From positions 186,001 through 250,000 of the forward strand of contig NZ_JALNMH010000007.1 of assembly GCF_023156535.1 (NCBI RefSeq): 64,000 bases of DNA, written 5' to 3'. Origin of the DNA: Pseudomarimonas salicorniae. GTDB taxonomy: Bacteria; Pseudomonadota; Gammaproteobacteria; Xanthomonadales; Xanthomonadaceae. Under the pieces are notes generated by a model, which saw only the letters and a list, made by a program, of their open reading frames with translations, was not told the DNA's origin and ran no database searches. Shown here in pieces: positions 27,665 to 38,400 of the stretch. The translations under genes and the position numbers were made by a program. The number at the start of each line of letters is the position of its first letter. Positions within the stretch are counted from its first letter, which is position 1.

Positions 27665-28369
27665 TCAGGGCACCCGGTTGAAGACCAGTCCGGCCATCCG
27701 CGCCGGATCGAATACCGCGGCCGCCTCGCGCACCGCCGTGGGGGTATCGCGGCCATAGCCGGCGACCAGGACCGACTGGTCCGCCACCTGGGAGAGGATG
27801 CGTGCGTCGGGCGAGGAGGACACTGCCGGGCCGTCGAGCACGATGCTCAGGCTGGCGTCGGCGGCGCGCAGCGAATCCAGCAGGGCGACCATGCGCTGCG
27901 AGCCGAGCAGCTCGCCGCTGGCCTCGCGGCGGCCGCCGGCCGGAACCAGCATCAGCCGGGCGACTCCGGTCGGGTAGACGACGTCGGACAGCGACTCGAC
28001 CCGGCCCTCGAGATAGTCGACCAGCCCGCCCTTTTTCGGATCGACGGCAAGCCGCTCGTGCAACTGGGGTGCGCGCAGGTTGCAATCGATCAGCACCGCG
28101 CAGCGGCTCTCATCGAATGCCACGGCGCTGGCGAGATTCAGGGCGACGAAGCTGCCCCCATTGCCGCGCTGCACCGCCGCCACCAGGATCACGCTGTTCC
28201 CGGCGTGGTGCGCCAGCAGCTGCGTGCGCAGGTCGCGGAAGGCATCGGCGGGTCGCGGATCGGCCATGTCGTGGCTGATGATCCGCCGCGTGCGGAGCTG
28301 GCCGCCGGAGAAGCTGTCCGTTGGGGACAGGGCGCCGGGAAACACCCGGCTCAGGGCATTGCCACTCAT
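27665..28369 (-). CDS. BY-kinase/MinD-like ATPase homologue with degenerate Walker A (CpsD/XrtA-kinase position)
   Basis: The protein has 234 residues. It keeps the BY-kinase hallmarks ADAFRDLRTQLL (about 41-52), Walker A' CAVLIDCNLRAPQLH (about 90-104) and a Walker B-like SIVLDGPAV. The P-loop, however, reads VQRGNGGSF (66-74): the Lys that contacts the ATP phosphates is replaced by Gly. There is also no C-terminal tyrosine cluster, the usual autophosphorylation tail. It overlaps the gene of its presumed partner, the Wzz-like co-polymerase, by 4 bp. I infer a non-kinase regulator of chain length; nucleotide binding may be lost. An uncharacterised branch that binds nucleotide differently is the main alternative. 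Confidence 0.8.
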   Translation of the reverse strand: MSGNALSRVFPGALSPTDSFSGGQLRTRRIISHDMADPRPADAFRDLRTQLLAHHAGNSVILVAAVQRGNGGSFVALNLASAVAFDESRCAVLIDCNLRAPQLHERLAVDPKKGGLVDYLEGRVESLSDVVYPTGVARLMLVPAGGRREASGELLGSQRMVALLDSLRAADASLSIVLDGPAVSSSPDARILSQVADQSVLVAGYGRDTPTAVREAAAVFDPARMAGLVFNRVP

Positions 28370-29931
28370 ATCGCCACGCCTCCGCGGGTCAGCGCCACGA
28401 TGGCGTAGACGGCCATCACCAGACCGATGACCAGCAGCGCGCCGAGCTGGCCGAACAGTTCCCGGCGACGATCGGCCCGGGTCCGGTACTCCGGCACCGC
28501 GACCAGAAGCGGCAGCCCGCTGGCCGAGGCCAGGGTCTTGCCGCTGCGGGCGCGGGGGTCGAACTGCAGCAGGGCCAGCAGCAGGCCGATGGGCGCCGCG
28601 ACGCCGAGCAGCAGGCCGGCCGCCGCGAAGTGCAGCAGGCGCAGGCCGGCCGGCTGCAACGGCAGCGCCGCCGGCTCCTGCACGCGGAAGCTCAGCCCGC
28701 GCTGTTCAGCGTCCAGGCTCATCGACAGGCGCGCGTTCTCGCGACGCTTAAGCAGGTCCTGATACAGGTCACGGTTGACCTCGTAGTCGCGGGTCAGCTC
28801 GGCAAGCTCGGCCTCGGAGTCGGCGACCCTGCGACCGCGTTCAAGGGCCTCGTTGAGCAGCAGGTCGTTCTCGCTGATCCGGGCCCGAAGGGCGGCCATG
28901 TCCGAGCGCACTTTCGCCAGGCTGGAGCGCAACTGCAGATACAGAGGGCTGGTATTGAACTCGGGGTCCTCACGCGCGCCGAGGGCCTCGCGCTCCTGCT
29001 CGCGGCGCAGCAGCTGCTGCATGTCCTCGATCTGCAGGCGCACCCGGACCACGTCGGGGTGCGCGTCTGTGAAATCCAGCTTCAGCCGGCCCAGTTCGTT
29101 GTTCAGCTCGACCAGACGCTGCTGGTACTGCGAGCTCTGCCGGCGCGAGTCGGAGATCTCCGACTCGCCGCTGAGCTGCTCCTGCAGGTCGCGCTCGACC
29201 ATCTGCAATTCGGAAAGCTCGGTGCGCGCCTTCTCGATGCGCCCGCGGACCTCGGCCACGCGCGTGCGGACGTCGACGTCGCTGCCCGGCCGGGCCTCCA
29301 GATTGTCGGCGCGGAAGCGCTTCAGGTTGGTCTCGGCATCGACAAGCTTGCGGTGATAGTCCTCGACCTGCTGGGCGATGAACTCGTAGGCCTCGCGGCT
29401 TTCGCGCTCCTTGGCCTCGAGGCTGTTGGCGATGAACAGCTCGGAGAAGCGCTGCGCGACCTTGAAGGCCCGCGCGGGGTCGCCATCCCAGTAGGCGATG
29501 CGGATCAGGTTCGCGCCTGGCGTGGAGATGCTGGTGCGGCGCTTGATCTCCTCGATGGTGCGCTCGGCCTCGATCGGATCCTCGATGTCCTTGTCCCAGC
29601 CGCCGACGGTCAGGATCTCGTTCATCACGGCCCGCGAGAAGATGACTTCGCGGGCGATCCGGGCGCGGTCGCTGGCGCTGGTCGGCACCGCGCGCCCCTC
29701 CATCAGCGGGGCGATGATGTTGCCCTCGCCGATCAGGATCGTGGTCGCCGAGGTGAAACGCTTGGGGACCAGCATGCCAACTGCGAGCACCGCCAGGGCC
29801 ACCGCGGCGAATATCACTGCCAGCCAGAGCGCCTTGCGGCGCAGCTCGTGGCCGAGGGTCGGCAGCAGGGCCAACCACGCCGGCGTCGCCGACCCCTGCT
29901 GCGCCATCCCGGGCATCGGCTGGTAGTTCAA
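28366..29931 (-). CDS. Polysaccharide co-polymerase/chain-length determinant (Wzz/GumC, XrtA type)
   Basis: This 521-residue inner-membrane protein sets polymer length. It has a first transmembrane segment at about 37-57, a Wzz domain (VPKRFTSATTILIGEGN), a periplasmic coiled-coil stalk of about 180-400 rich in Glu/Arg/Leu, the GNVR-like VNRDLYQDLLKRRENAR, and C-terminal membrane helices before GGVAI. The translation start is a TTG at 29931 that overlaps the upstream wza-like stop (TTGA). Length and coiled-coil match the XrtA-system chain-length determinant. It precedes the degenerate BY-kinase-like gene, a usual partner. Confidence 0.87.
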   Translation of the reverse strand: MNYQPMPGMAQQGSATPAWLALLPTLGHELRRKALWLAVIFAAVALAVLAVGMLVPKRFTSATTILIGEGNIIAPLMEGRAVPTSASDRARIAREVIFSRAVMNEILTVGGWDKDIEDPIEAERTIEEIKRRTSISTPGANLIRIAYWDGDPARAFKVAQRFSELFIANSLEAKERESREAYEFIAQQVEDYHRKLVDAETNLKRFRADNLEARPGSDVDVRTRVAEVRGRIEKARTELSELQMVERDLQEQLSGESEISDSRRQSSQYQQRLVELNNELGRLKLDFTDAHPDVVRVRLQIEDMQQLLRREQEREALGAREDPEFNTSPLYLQLRSSLAKVRSDMAALRARISENDLLLNEALERGRRVADSEAELAELTRDYEVNRDLYQDLLKRRENARLSMSLDAEQRGLSFRVQEPAALPLQPAGLRLLHFAAAGLLLGVAAPIGLLLALLQFDPRARSGKTLASASGLPLLVAVPEYRTRADRRRELFGQLGALLVIGLVMAVYAIVALTRGGVAI

Positions 29932-30551
29932 AGAACCCGCTCCGGCACGGTGATGATGTCGCCCGGCTGGACGTCGAGGTTGGTCTCAAGGTCGCCACGC
30001 TTGAGGATGCTGTCGAGGCGGATGTCGAACGTATCGGCCTCGCCTTCGCGCTTGCGGTAAAGGCGGGTGCGGTTGGCCGAAGCGAATTCGGTGAGGCCGC
30101 CGGCTGCCAGTACCGCGTCGAGCACGGTCATGCCCTGGCGGTAGGGAATCGAGACCGGCTGGCGCACGGCGCCCGTGACTCGCACCCGCGAGATGTACTC
30201 GTGGCTGCGCAACTCGACCAGGATGACGGCCACCTTGGGTTCGCGAAGATAGGCCTTGAGCTGTTCTTCGATGTCGGCGGCGACTTCCTCGGGCAGGCGC
30301 CCTCCGGCGCGCACATCTCCGAGCAGAGGCACCGAGACCATGCCGTCGGGACGCACCGGCACCGTGATGCTCAGTTCGGGGTTGCGCCAGACCGATACCT
30401 GGATGCGGTCATCAACCCCGATTCGATAGGCGCTTCCGGCCGACTCGGGTTCCGCCATGGCCGGCGCCGCCAGCGCCAGCAGCGCCAGCAGGAAGGCACG
30501 CGCGGCCTGCGCCGGCGTCGAACGCGGTCGCGCCGCAGATAGAAGACTCAC
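29928..30551 (-). CDS. Polysaccharide export outer-membrane protein (Wza-like, SLBB), first gene of the EPS operon
   Basis: The roughly 207-residue periplasmic/outer-membrane export protein starts at the GTG at 30551. AGGAG lies 7 nt upstream, and a clear signal peptide follows (ending PAMA); in-frame codons further upstream would add a non-conserved extension reaching the divergent gene. The Poly_export domain begins YRIGVDDRIQVSVWRNPELS, followed by one SLBB domain (SRVRVTGAVRQPVSIPYRQG and VLDAVLAAGGLTEFASANRT). There is no lipobox Cys, unlike E. coli Wza. It is the first gene of the minus-strand operon, so the operon promoter should lie between 30552 and about 30690. Confidence 0.88.
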   Translation of the reverse strand: MSLLSAARPRSTPAQAARAFLLALLALAAPAMAEPESAGSAYRIGVDDRIQVSVWRNPELSITVPVRPDGMVSVPLLGDVRAGGRLPEEVAADIEEQLKAYLREPKVAVILVELRSHEYISRVRVTGAVRQPVSIPYRQGMTVLDAVLAAGGLTEFASANRTRLYRKREGEADTFDIRLDSILKRGDLETNLDVQPGDIITVPERVL

Positions 30552-30693
30552 CTGATTACTCCTGGTTGCCACGCACGGCGAGCCGCTACCGGACCGCGCC
30601 TCGCGGGCGGGCCGGACCGCCGCCGGCAGGCCGCGATGATACGCGTAAAGCCATGATATTGTGAATCGCATCACAGTTCCCCCGCCCTCCTGC

Positions 30694-31392
30694 ATGCCCG
30701 TCTCGCCCGACTATCTTGCCGATTACCGGACTCTCGACTGCGCGCCGGGCTGCACGGTGGCCGAGCTGGAAAGGGCCTGGCGACACGCACTGAGCCGCCA
30801 CCATCCGGACCGCGCCGAGCCCGGCCGGCATTCCGAAGCCGCCCTGCGCACCCAGGCCCTCAACACCGCGTACCGCCGACTGCGAAGTTTCGCCGATCAG
30901 CACGGCCGGCTGCCTGGCAGCGCGGGCCCGGCCGCCGTGAAGGTCGAGGCCAGACCGCAGCCCGGAGCACGCCCCGCCGAAGCGGTACCCGAGGCCCCGG
31001 CCGCGCGAAGTCCGCGACGAAGCTGGCTGGCCGTCACCGCCGTGTGCCTGGTGCTCGGGGCCTCCTGGCTGCTGCAGCCCGGGCCGGAGCTCGCCAAACG
31101 CTCCGTGGAGACCAGCACCGGCCCAGCCCCCACGACGGCCGCGGCCCTGGTTGCGGGCGCGCCCCTCGAACTCGACAGCAGCGCCTCGGAAGTACGAGCG
31201 CGAATCGGACGACCACCGCTGCGCCGGGTGACCGGGTTCGACAGCGAGGTCTGGGAGTACGGACCCTCGATGGTCGCGCTGCGCGACGACCGGGTGGTCG
31301 ACTGGTACAACTCGCCGCTGCGCCCACTCCCCTTCCCCTCCGAGCGACCGGAGAATGCCGGCGCCATCAACGAGCCCCTTTCCCGAAGATGA
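30694..31392 (+). CDS. Membrane-anchored J-domain protein with SmpA-like periplasmic domain
   Basis: About 232 residues from the ATG at 30694 (a GTG at 30661 is an alternative start). Residues 1-70 form a short J-domain, with LADYRTLDCAPGCTVAELERAW and the essential HPD in SRHHPDR. A Pro/Ala linker is followed by one transmembrane helix (SWLAVTAVCLVLGASWLL, about 112-130). The C-terminal region APLELDSSASEVRARIGRPP and SEVWEYGPSMVALRDDRV resembles the SmpA/OmlA-like or DUF2845 fold. It could recruit DnaK at the inner membrane for export or assembly proteins. It lies between the EPS operon and the initiating-transferase gene, and its 3' end overlaps that convergent gene by 26 bp. The function is unknown. 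Confidence 0.72.
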   Translation: MPVSPDYLADYRTLDCAPGCTVAELERAWRHALSRHHPDRAEPGRHSEAALRTQALNTAYRRLRSFADQHGRLPGSAGPAAVKVEARPQPGARPAEAVPEAPAARSPRRSWLAVTAVCLVLGASWLLQPGPELAKRSVETSTGPAPTTAAALVAGAPLELDSSASEVRARIGRPPLRRVTGFDSEVWEYGPSMVALRDDRVVDWYNSPLRPLPFPSERPENAGAINEPLSRR

Positions 31393-32773
31393 CCACTTCG
31401 CAGGTCTGCAGCAGGATCATCAGGTCGAAGACCAGGCTGTGGTTCTTCACGTAATAGAGGTCGTAGCTGAGCTTCTCGCGCGCATCCTCGACCGAGGCGC
31501 CGTACGCGTAGCGGATCTGCGCCCAGCCGGTGATTCCCGGCTTGACCGCCTCCCGCAGTGAGAAATAGGGGATCTTCTCCGCCAGCTCGCGGACGAACTC
31601 CGGGCGCTCGGGCCGGGGCCCGACGAAACTCATCGAACCCTCGAGCACGTTCCAGACCTGAGGGATCTCGTCGATGCGAAGCTTGCGGATCACCTTGCCG
31701 ACCCGGGTGACCCGGTCGTCGTCGCTGCTCGCCCAGCGCGCCTTGCCGTCCGCCTCGGCATCGGTGCGCATGCTGCGGAACTTCAGCACGTTGAAGGTCC
31801 GCCCGGCGAGGCCGACCCGCTGCTGGCGGTAAAGGATCGGCGCCCGCGGGCCGCTTTCCAGCACGATGGCCAGCGCAGTCAGGAGCATCAGGGGCGAGGC
31901 GAGCAGGAGCAGCAGGCTGGCCATGATCAGGTCGAAACCGCGCTTCGTTGCGGCCCGCGTCGAGCCGGCGTCGAAGCCTTCGGCGAAGACGACCCAGGAA
32001 GGCCGGACCAGCGTCAGGTTGACGCGGCCCGACTCGTTCTCGAAGAACTGCGCCATGTCGGTGATCTCGACCCCGCGCAGGCGGCATTGCATCAGCGCCT
32101 CGAGCGGCAGCGCACCGCGCTGCTCATCCGGTGCGGTGACGATCTCGTCGATATCCAGGTCTTCGACGATGTCGACCAGCGAACGGCCGTTCTCGATCCA
32201 CTGCGCCTCCTCGACTTCGGGCGTGTCGCCCTTCATCGGGATGTAGCCGACGACCTGGAAGGTGCGCCGCTCGGCCCGTCTGCGCATGCGCGCGTCAAGC
32301 TGCTTGGCCCGGCGACCCGTGCCCAGGACCAGAACGCGACGCTTGATCAGCTCGGCACGGACCACGTGCAGCGCCAGCCAGCGCAGGCCGATCACCGCCA
32401 GCCAGCCCAGCGCAAGCGCCATGGCCATCACGCCGCGCCCGATGGTCTTGCCGGGGATGAGGTACTGCAGCATCACCAGCGCCAGGCCCCCGACGGCAAA
32501 GGCCACCAGGCCGCGCACCATGTAACCTCGCACCCCCTCGCGGGTGTACATCACGTACATGCCGAGCGCGGCCATGGCCAGCACCTGGACCGAAGTAAAG
32601 ACCAGCGCCCGCGGCATCACCGCGCCGAAGGCCTGGGCCGCCAGCGCGTCATCGCCCCAGAAGCGGATCCAGACGGCGAGGTGGAAGGCGCCGAACAGCA
32701 CGGCGAACTCGGCCAGGCCAAGCACCACCATCCACCGGCGCGCTGGATGGAGCGCATCCGAAAGAGAACGCAT
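31367..32773 (-). CDS. Initiating sugar-phosphate transferase (PssY/WcaJ-like, XrtA-system type)
   Basis: This 468-residue polyprenyl-phosphate glycosyl-1-phosphate transferase loads the first sugar onto undecaprenyl phosphate. It has four N-terminal transmembrane helices, a nucleotide-binding-like central domain (RRVLVLGTGRRAKQL), and the C-terminal bacterial sugar-transferase domain: KRGFDLIMASLLLLLASPL reentrant helix, VLKFRSMRTDAE, RIDEIPQVWNVLEG and SFVGPRPERPEFV with the catalytic Asp/Glu pair. The overall form matches the TIGR03013 group found with XrtA. It is transcribed alone or with an unknown leader, divergent from the UDP-sugar dehydrogenase operon. Confidence 0.9.
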   Translation of the reverse strand: MRSLSDALHPARRWMVVLGLAEFAVLFGAFHLAVWIRFWGDDALAAQAFGAVMPRALVFTSVQVLAMAALGMYVMYTREGVRGYMVRGLVAFAVGGLALVMLQYLIPGKTIGRGVMAMALALGWLAVIGLRWLALHVVRAELIKRRVLVLGTGRRAKQLDARMRRRAERRTFQVVGYIPMKGDTPEVEEAQWIENGRSLVDIVEDLDIDEIVTAPDEQRGALPLEALMQCRLRGVEITDMAQFFENESGRVNLTLVRPSWVVFAEGFDAGSTRAATKRGFDLIMASLLLLLASPLMLLTALAIVLESGPRAPILYRQQRVGLAGRTFNVLKFRSMRTDAEADGKARWASSDDDRVTRVGKVIRKLRIDEIPQVWNVLEGSMSFVGPRPERPEFVRELAEKIPYFSLREAVKPGITGWAQIRYAYGASVEDAREKLSYDLYYVKNHSLVFDLMILLQTCEVVIFGKGAR

Positions 32774-33154
32774 CCCTAGATCCCCATGTGCTTTCCTTGC
32801 GTAGGGACACCCCTACGCAGCGCCGCGCCGAACGGACGCAGGCGGGATTCCATCCACCCCTCAAGGGTGGCGAGTGTGTCATTCTCGGCTGAGCCCATGA
32901 GCCTGGGAAGTAAAGTTCCTGCACTGTTTGTGCGCGCGGCCCGGAGGCCTCATCGTGTCCGGCGCCGCCGGACGATCCAAAAGCGGTCACGCGTTGCCGA
33001 GTGCCGCTGGGCCCTGATTCCTGCGGGACCAAGCGGGGCGATCCCGGACAGCAAGCGTCCCTTAACGCCCTGTTGGGACAGTCACGCCCTCCACTGCCTG
33101 CAGACTGCCGGAATCCTCAGCTAAACTGCGCAACCGATCACACTCCCGGCCCCC
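32774..33154. promoter_or_regulatory. 381-bp divergent control region between initiating transferase and dehydrogenase/megasynthase operon
   Basis: No protein-coding gene is evident here. Three short inverted repeats occur: a perfect 9-bp dyad at 32798-32819, CCACCC/GGGTGG at 32854-32870, and GTCCGGC/GCCGGAC at 32957-32973. The region must contain promoters for both divergent units. No clear -10/-35 or sigma-54 (GG-N10-GC) box could be picked with confidence. Confidence 0.45.
32798..32819. repeat. Perfect 9-bp inverted repeat upstream of the initiating transferase gene
   Basis: TGCGTAGGG (32798-32806) pairs exactly with CCCTACGCA (32811-32819) around ACAC. It lies 25 bp upstream of the minus-strand transferase start. 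It may be an operator dyad or an RNA hairpin in the 5' leader. Confidence 0.5.
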
Positions 33155-34447
<1,293 letters not shown>

Positions 34448-34475
34448 ACCATTGACTCCCTCACGACGAGATCCC

Positions 34476-35483
34476 ATGCGCATCCTGGTCACCGGCGCCG
34501 CCGGCTTCATCGGCTCCACCCTCGGCCACCGTCTGCTCGATGACGGCCACGAGGTCCTGGGCTATGACAATCTCAACGACTACTACGATCCCAGCCTCAA
34601 GCAGGCGCGTCTGGATCGTCTGACGCCGCGCGAGGGATTCCGCTTCGTCAAGGCCTCGCTCGAGGACAACCGGGCGATGCAGGCGGCCTTTGCCGACTTC
34701 CGCCCGCAGCGGGTGGTCAACCTCGCCGCCCAGGCAGGCGTGCGCTATTCGCTGGAGAACCCGCGCGCCTACATCGATGCCAACATCGTCGGCTTCCTGA
34801 ACATCCTCGAGGCCTGCCGCCACGGCGAGGTGGAACACCTGGTCTATGCCTCATCGAGCTCGGTCTACGGCGCGAACCGCAAGCTGCCCTTCGCGGTCGA
34901 GGACAGCGTTGATCATCCGGTGAGCCTGTACGCCGCCAGCAAGAAGTCGAACGAGCTGATGGCGCACACCTACAGCCACCTGTTCGGCCTGCCGACTACC
35001 GGCCTGCGCTTCTTCACCGTCTACGGCCCCTGGGGCCGGCCGGACATGGCGCTGTTCCTGTTCACGCGCAGGATCCTGGCCGGCGAGCCGATCGACGTCT
35101 TCAACTTCGGCAAGCACACGCGCGATTTCACCTATATCGATGACATCGTCGAGGGCGTCGCGCGAACCCTGTACAACACGCCGGCTCCGGATCCCGATTT
35201 CGATCCAATGAACCCGACCCCGGCCAGCAGCCGCGCGCCCTATCGGGTCTACAACATCGGCAACCACACGCCGGTGCAGCTCTCGCGCTACATCGAGCTG
35301 ATCGAGGAAGCGGTCGGCAGGAAAGCCGAGAAGCGCCTGCTGCCGCTGCAGCCGGGCGACGTGCCCGACACCGAGGCCGATGTCGCCGCCCTGGTGCGCG
35401 ACACCGGCTACTCGCCGGAGACACCGGTGGACGTCGGCGTGAAGCGTTTTGTCGAGTGGTACCGGGACTACTACGGAGTCTGA
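34476..35483 (+). CDS. NAD-dependent UDP-sugar epimerase (UDP-glucuronate 4-epimerase-like)
   Basis: The 335-residue extended short-chain dehydrogenase starts at the ATG at 34476 ([14 protein letters not shown]); a TTG at 34452 would add 8 residues. It has TGAAGFIG for NAD binding, [16 protein letters not shown] for the catalytic Ser/Thr region, YAASKKSNE with Tyr152 and Lys156, and [20 protein letters not shown]. This last block is characteristic of the UDP-glucuronate 4-epimerase (GAE/CapI) group. It follows the dehydrogenase by 28 bp and precedes the megasynthase by 3 bp. Together they would make UDP-galacturonate or its N-acetyl form. WbpP/TviC-type 4-epimerases are the main alternative. 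Confidence 0.87.
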   Translation: MRILVTGAAGFIGSTLGHRLLDDGHEVLGYDNLNDYYDPSLKQARLDRLTPREGFRFVKASLEDNRAMQAAFADFRPQRVVNLAAQAGVRYSLENPRAYIDANIVGFLNILEACRHGEVEHLVYASSSSVYGANRKLPFAVEDSVDHPVSLYAASKKSNELMAHTYSHLFGLPTTGLRFFTVYGPWGRPDMALFLFTRRILAGEPIDVFNFGKHTRDFTYIDDIVEGVARTLYNTPAPDPDFDPMNPTPASSRAPYRVYNIGNHTPVQLSRYIELIEEAVGRKAEKRLLPLQPGDVPDTEADVAALVRDTGYSPETPVDVGVKRFVEWYRDYYGV

Positions 35484-35486
35484 GCA

Positions 35487-38400
35487 ATGACCGGGAACAG
35501 GGGAGAGGGGACGGTGCAGGCGGGCCTTGAGGCCACGACCGAAACCATCGGCGCGATCTGGCGCGACCTGCTCTCCATGCCCGAGCTGGACGCCCGGGCC
35601 AACCTGTTCGAGGCCGGCGCGCACTCCCTGCTGGTGCCGCAGTTCCTGTCCCGGGCGCGCGAGGCCGGGCTCGACGGGCTGGCCGTCGCCGACGTTTATG
35701 ACGCACCCAGCGTGTTGGGCCTGGCGCGCCGGCTGCACGCCCAGCCGGCGGCGGGCGCGCCGCGCAGCAGCGCGCGCAGCCGGCCGACCGAGGGCATCGC
35801 CATCGTCGGCATGTCGGCGCGCTGCGCCGGTGCCGAGAACCTCGATGCGCTGTGGGAAAACCTGCTCGCCGGGGTCGAATCGCTGTCGCGCTTCTCCCCC
35901 GACGAGGTCGACCCGGACGTGCCCGAACGGCTGCGCAACAGCCCGCACTTCGTGGCCGCGCGGGGGGTGCTGCGCGATGTCGAGGGCTTCGACGCGGAGT
36001 TCTTCGGCATCTCGCCCCGCGAGGCGGTGCTGCTCGATCCGCAGCAGCGCATGCTGCTCGAGCTCAGCTGGCATGCGCTGGAGCATGCCGGCATCGACCC
36101 CGCCCGGCATCCGCGGATCGGCGTCTACGCCGGCACCGCCAACAACCAGTACGCGCCGCTGCTGCAGCGCCACGCGCCGCAGCTGATTCGCGCCAGCGGC
36201 GACTTCACCGCCATGCTGGGCGCCGAGAAGGACTTCGTCGCCACCCGCATCGCCCATCGGCTGGACCTCAAGGGCCCGGCCGTCACCATCCTCACCGCCT
36301 GTTCCACCGGGCTCGTGGTGGTCGTCCAGGCCTGCGAGGCGCTGGCCGCCGGCGCCTGCGACGCGGCCCTGGCCGGCGCTTCCACCGTACTGCTGCCGCA
36401 GGCCGGCGGCTATCTGCACGTCGAGGGCGGCATGGAGTCGGCCGACGGTCGCTGCCGGCCGTTCGATGCCGAGGCCTCGGGCACGGTGTTCTCGAACGGC
36501 GGCGCGGTCGTCGTGCTCAAGCGCCTGGAAGACGCGCTGGCCGACGGCGACACGATCTACGCGGTGATCCGCGGCACCGGGCTCAACAACGACGGCGGCG
36601 GCAAGGCCAGCTTCACCGCACCCAGCGTCAGCGGCCAGGCCGCGGCGATCCGCATGGCCCTCGACGCGGCGGGCGTCCCGGCGCGCGATGTGGGCTATAT
36701 CGAAGCCCACGGAACGGCCACCGCGCTCGGCGACCCGATCGAGATCAGCGGCCTGTGCAGCGCCTTTGCTCCCGACACCGATGAGCGCGGCTTCTGCTGG
36801 CTGGGCTCGGTCAAGGGCAACATCGGGCACACCTGGGCCGCGGCCGGAATGTTCGGCCTGATCAAGGCCGCGCTCGCCCTGCACCACGGGGTCATTCCGG
36901 CCAGCCTGCACTTCCGTCGCGCCAATCCGCAGATCGATTTCGGGGCCACGCCGTTCAAGGTCTGTGCCGGCAACCAGCCCTGGCCGCGTGGCGATCGCCC
37001 GCGCTATGCCGGGATCAGCTCCTTTGGCGTCGGCGGCACCAATGCCCATGTGCTGCTCGGCGAGGCGCCGGTCGCGACCTCGACCGGCGTCCACGAAGAC
37101 GGCCCCCAGGTGCTGGCGCTCAGCGCACGCAGCGAATCGGCCGCCCTGGCCCTGGCCGGTCAGTTGGCGGACCGCCTCGAGCGGGACCCCTCCGGTTCGC
37201 TTCCAGAATTGGCCTACGCCCTGCTCCGTGGCCGCCCCGAACAGCGCTGGCGCCTTGCAGTGGCGGCGGAGACGGCGGCCGACGCAGCCGCCGCCCTGCG
37301 CGGCGCCCGGCACGCCGTCGAGGCCCTTCCCGAGGCGCGGGTGGTGTTCCTTTTTCCCGGCCAGGGTTCGCAGCAGGCGGGCATGGCGGCGGCGGCCTAC
37401 GATGCCCTGCCCGGATTCGCCCGGGCCCTGGACCAGGCGCTCGACGCGGTCGCCCCGCACCTCGATGTCGACCTGCGCAGCCTGCTGCTGGAGGACCGCC
37501 CCGGCCATGCCGAGCGACTCGAGGAGACCCGGCATGCGCAGCCGGCCCTGTTCTGCATCGAGTGGGCCTTTGCCAGCTGGCTCGGCCAGCTCGGCCTGCG
37601 TCCGGCGGCCCTGATCGGCCACAGCATCGGCGAGCTGAGCGCGGCCTGCGTGGCCGGTGTGCTCACGCTTGAGGAGGCCGCCCGACTGGTCTGCGCCCGC
37701 GGTGCGGCGATGTGGTCGCAGCCGAGGGGAGCCATGCTCGCCGCGCGGGCCAGTGCGGAGGTGCTGCGTCCGCTGCTCGGAGCAGAGATCGAGATCGCCG
37801 GGCTCAACGCACCGGAACTGACCGTGCTGGCCGGGCCGGGCGCGGCCATCGACACCCTGGCAGGCCAGCTGGAGGCCGCCGGCATCCAGTCGACCCGCCT
37901 GCGCGTCTCGCACGGCTTCCACAGCGAGGCCATGGCCGGTGCCATGCCGAAGGTCGAGTCGGTAGCAGCCGGCCTTGCCGCCCGGGCGCCAAGGCTGCCG
38001 CTTTATTCCTGCATCGACGGCGCCCGCTGGCCGGACCAGGCCCCTGCGCCCGACTACTGGGCACGCCAGCTGCGCGCCCCGGTGCACTTCTCGGCGGCGC
38101 TGGCCAAGGAGGCGTCGATCCCCGGGACGCTGTTCGTCGAGGTCGGCCCGGGCCAGGCATTGAGCGCCCTGGCCCGCCAGCACCGCGCTGCGGACGGCAG
38201 TGCGCTGCGGGTGATCGCGCTGCAGCCGCCCGCCGGGCGCCCCGCCCACGCCTGCAGTGCCCTGCAGGGTCTGGCCCAGCTCTGGGCGCAGGGCGCAGCG
38301 GTGGTCTGGCCGCAGCCCGGTGGCCGGCGGCGCGTGCCCCTGCCGCTGTACCCCTTTGCCCGCACCCGCCACTGGTTCGAACGCGGCGAGGGCAGCATCG

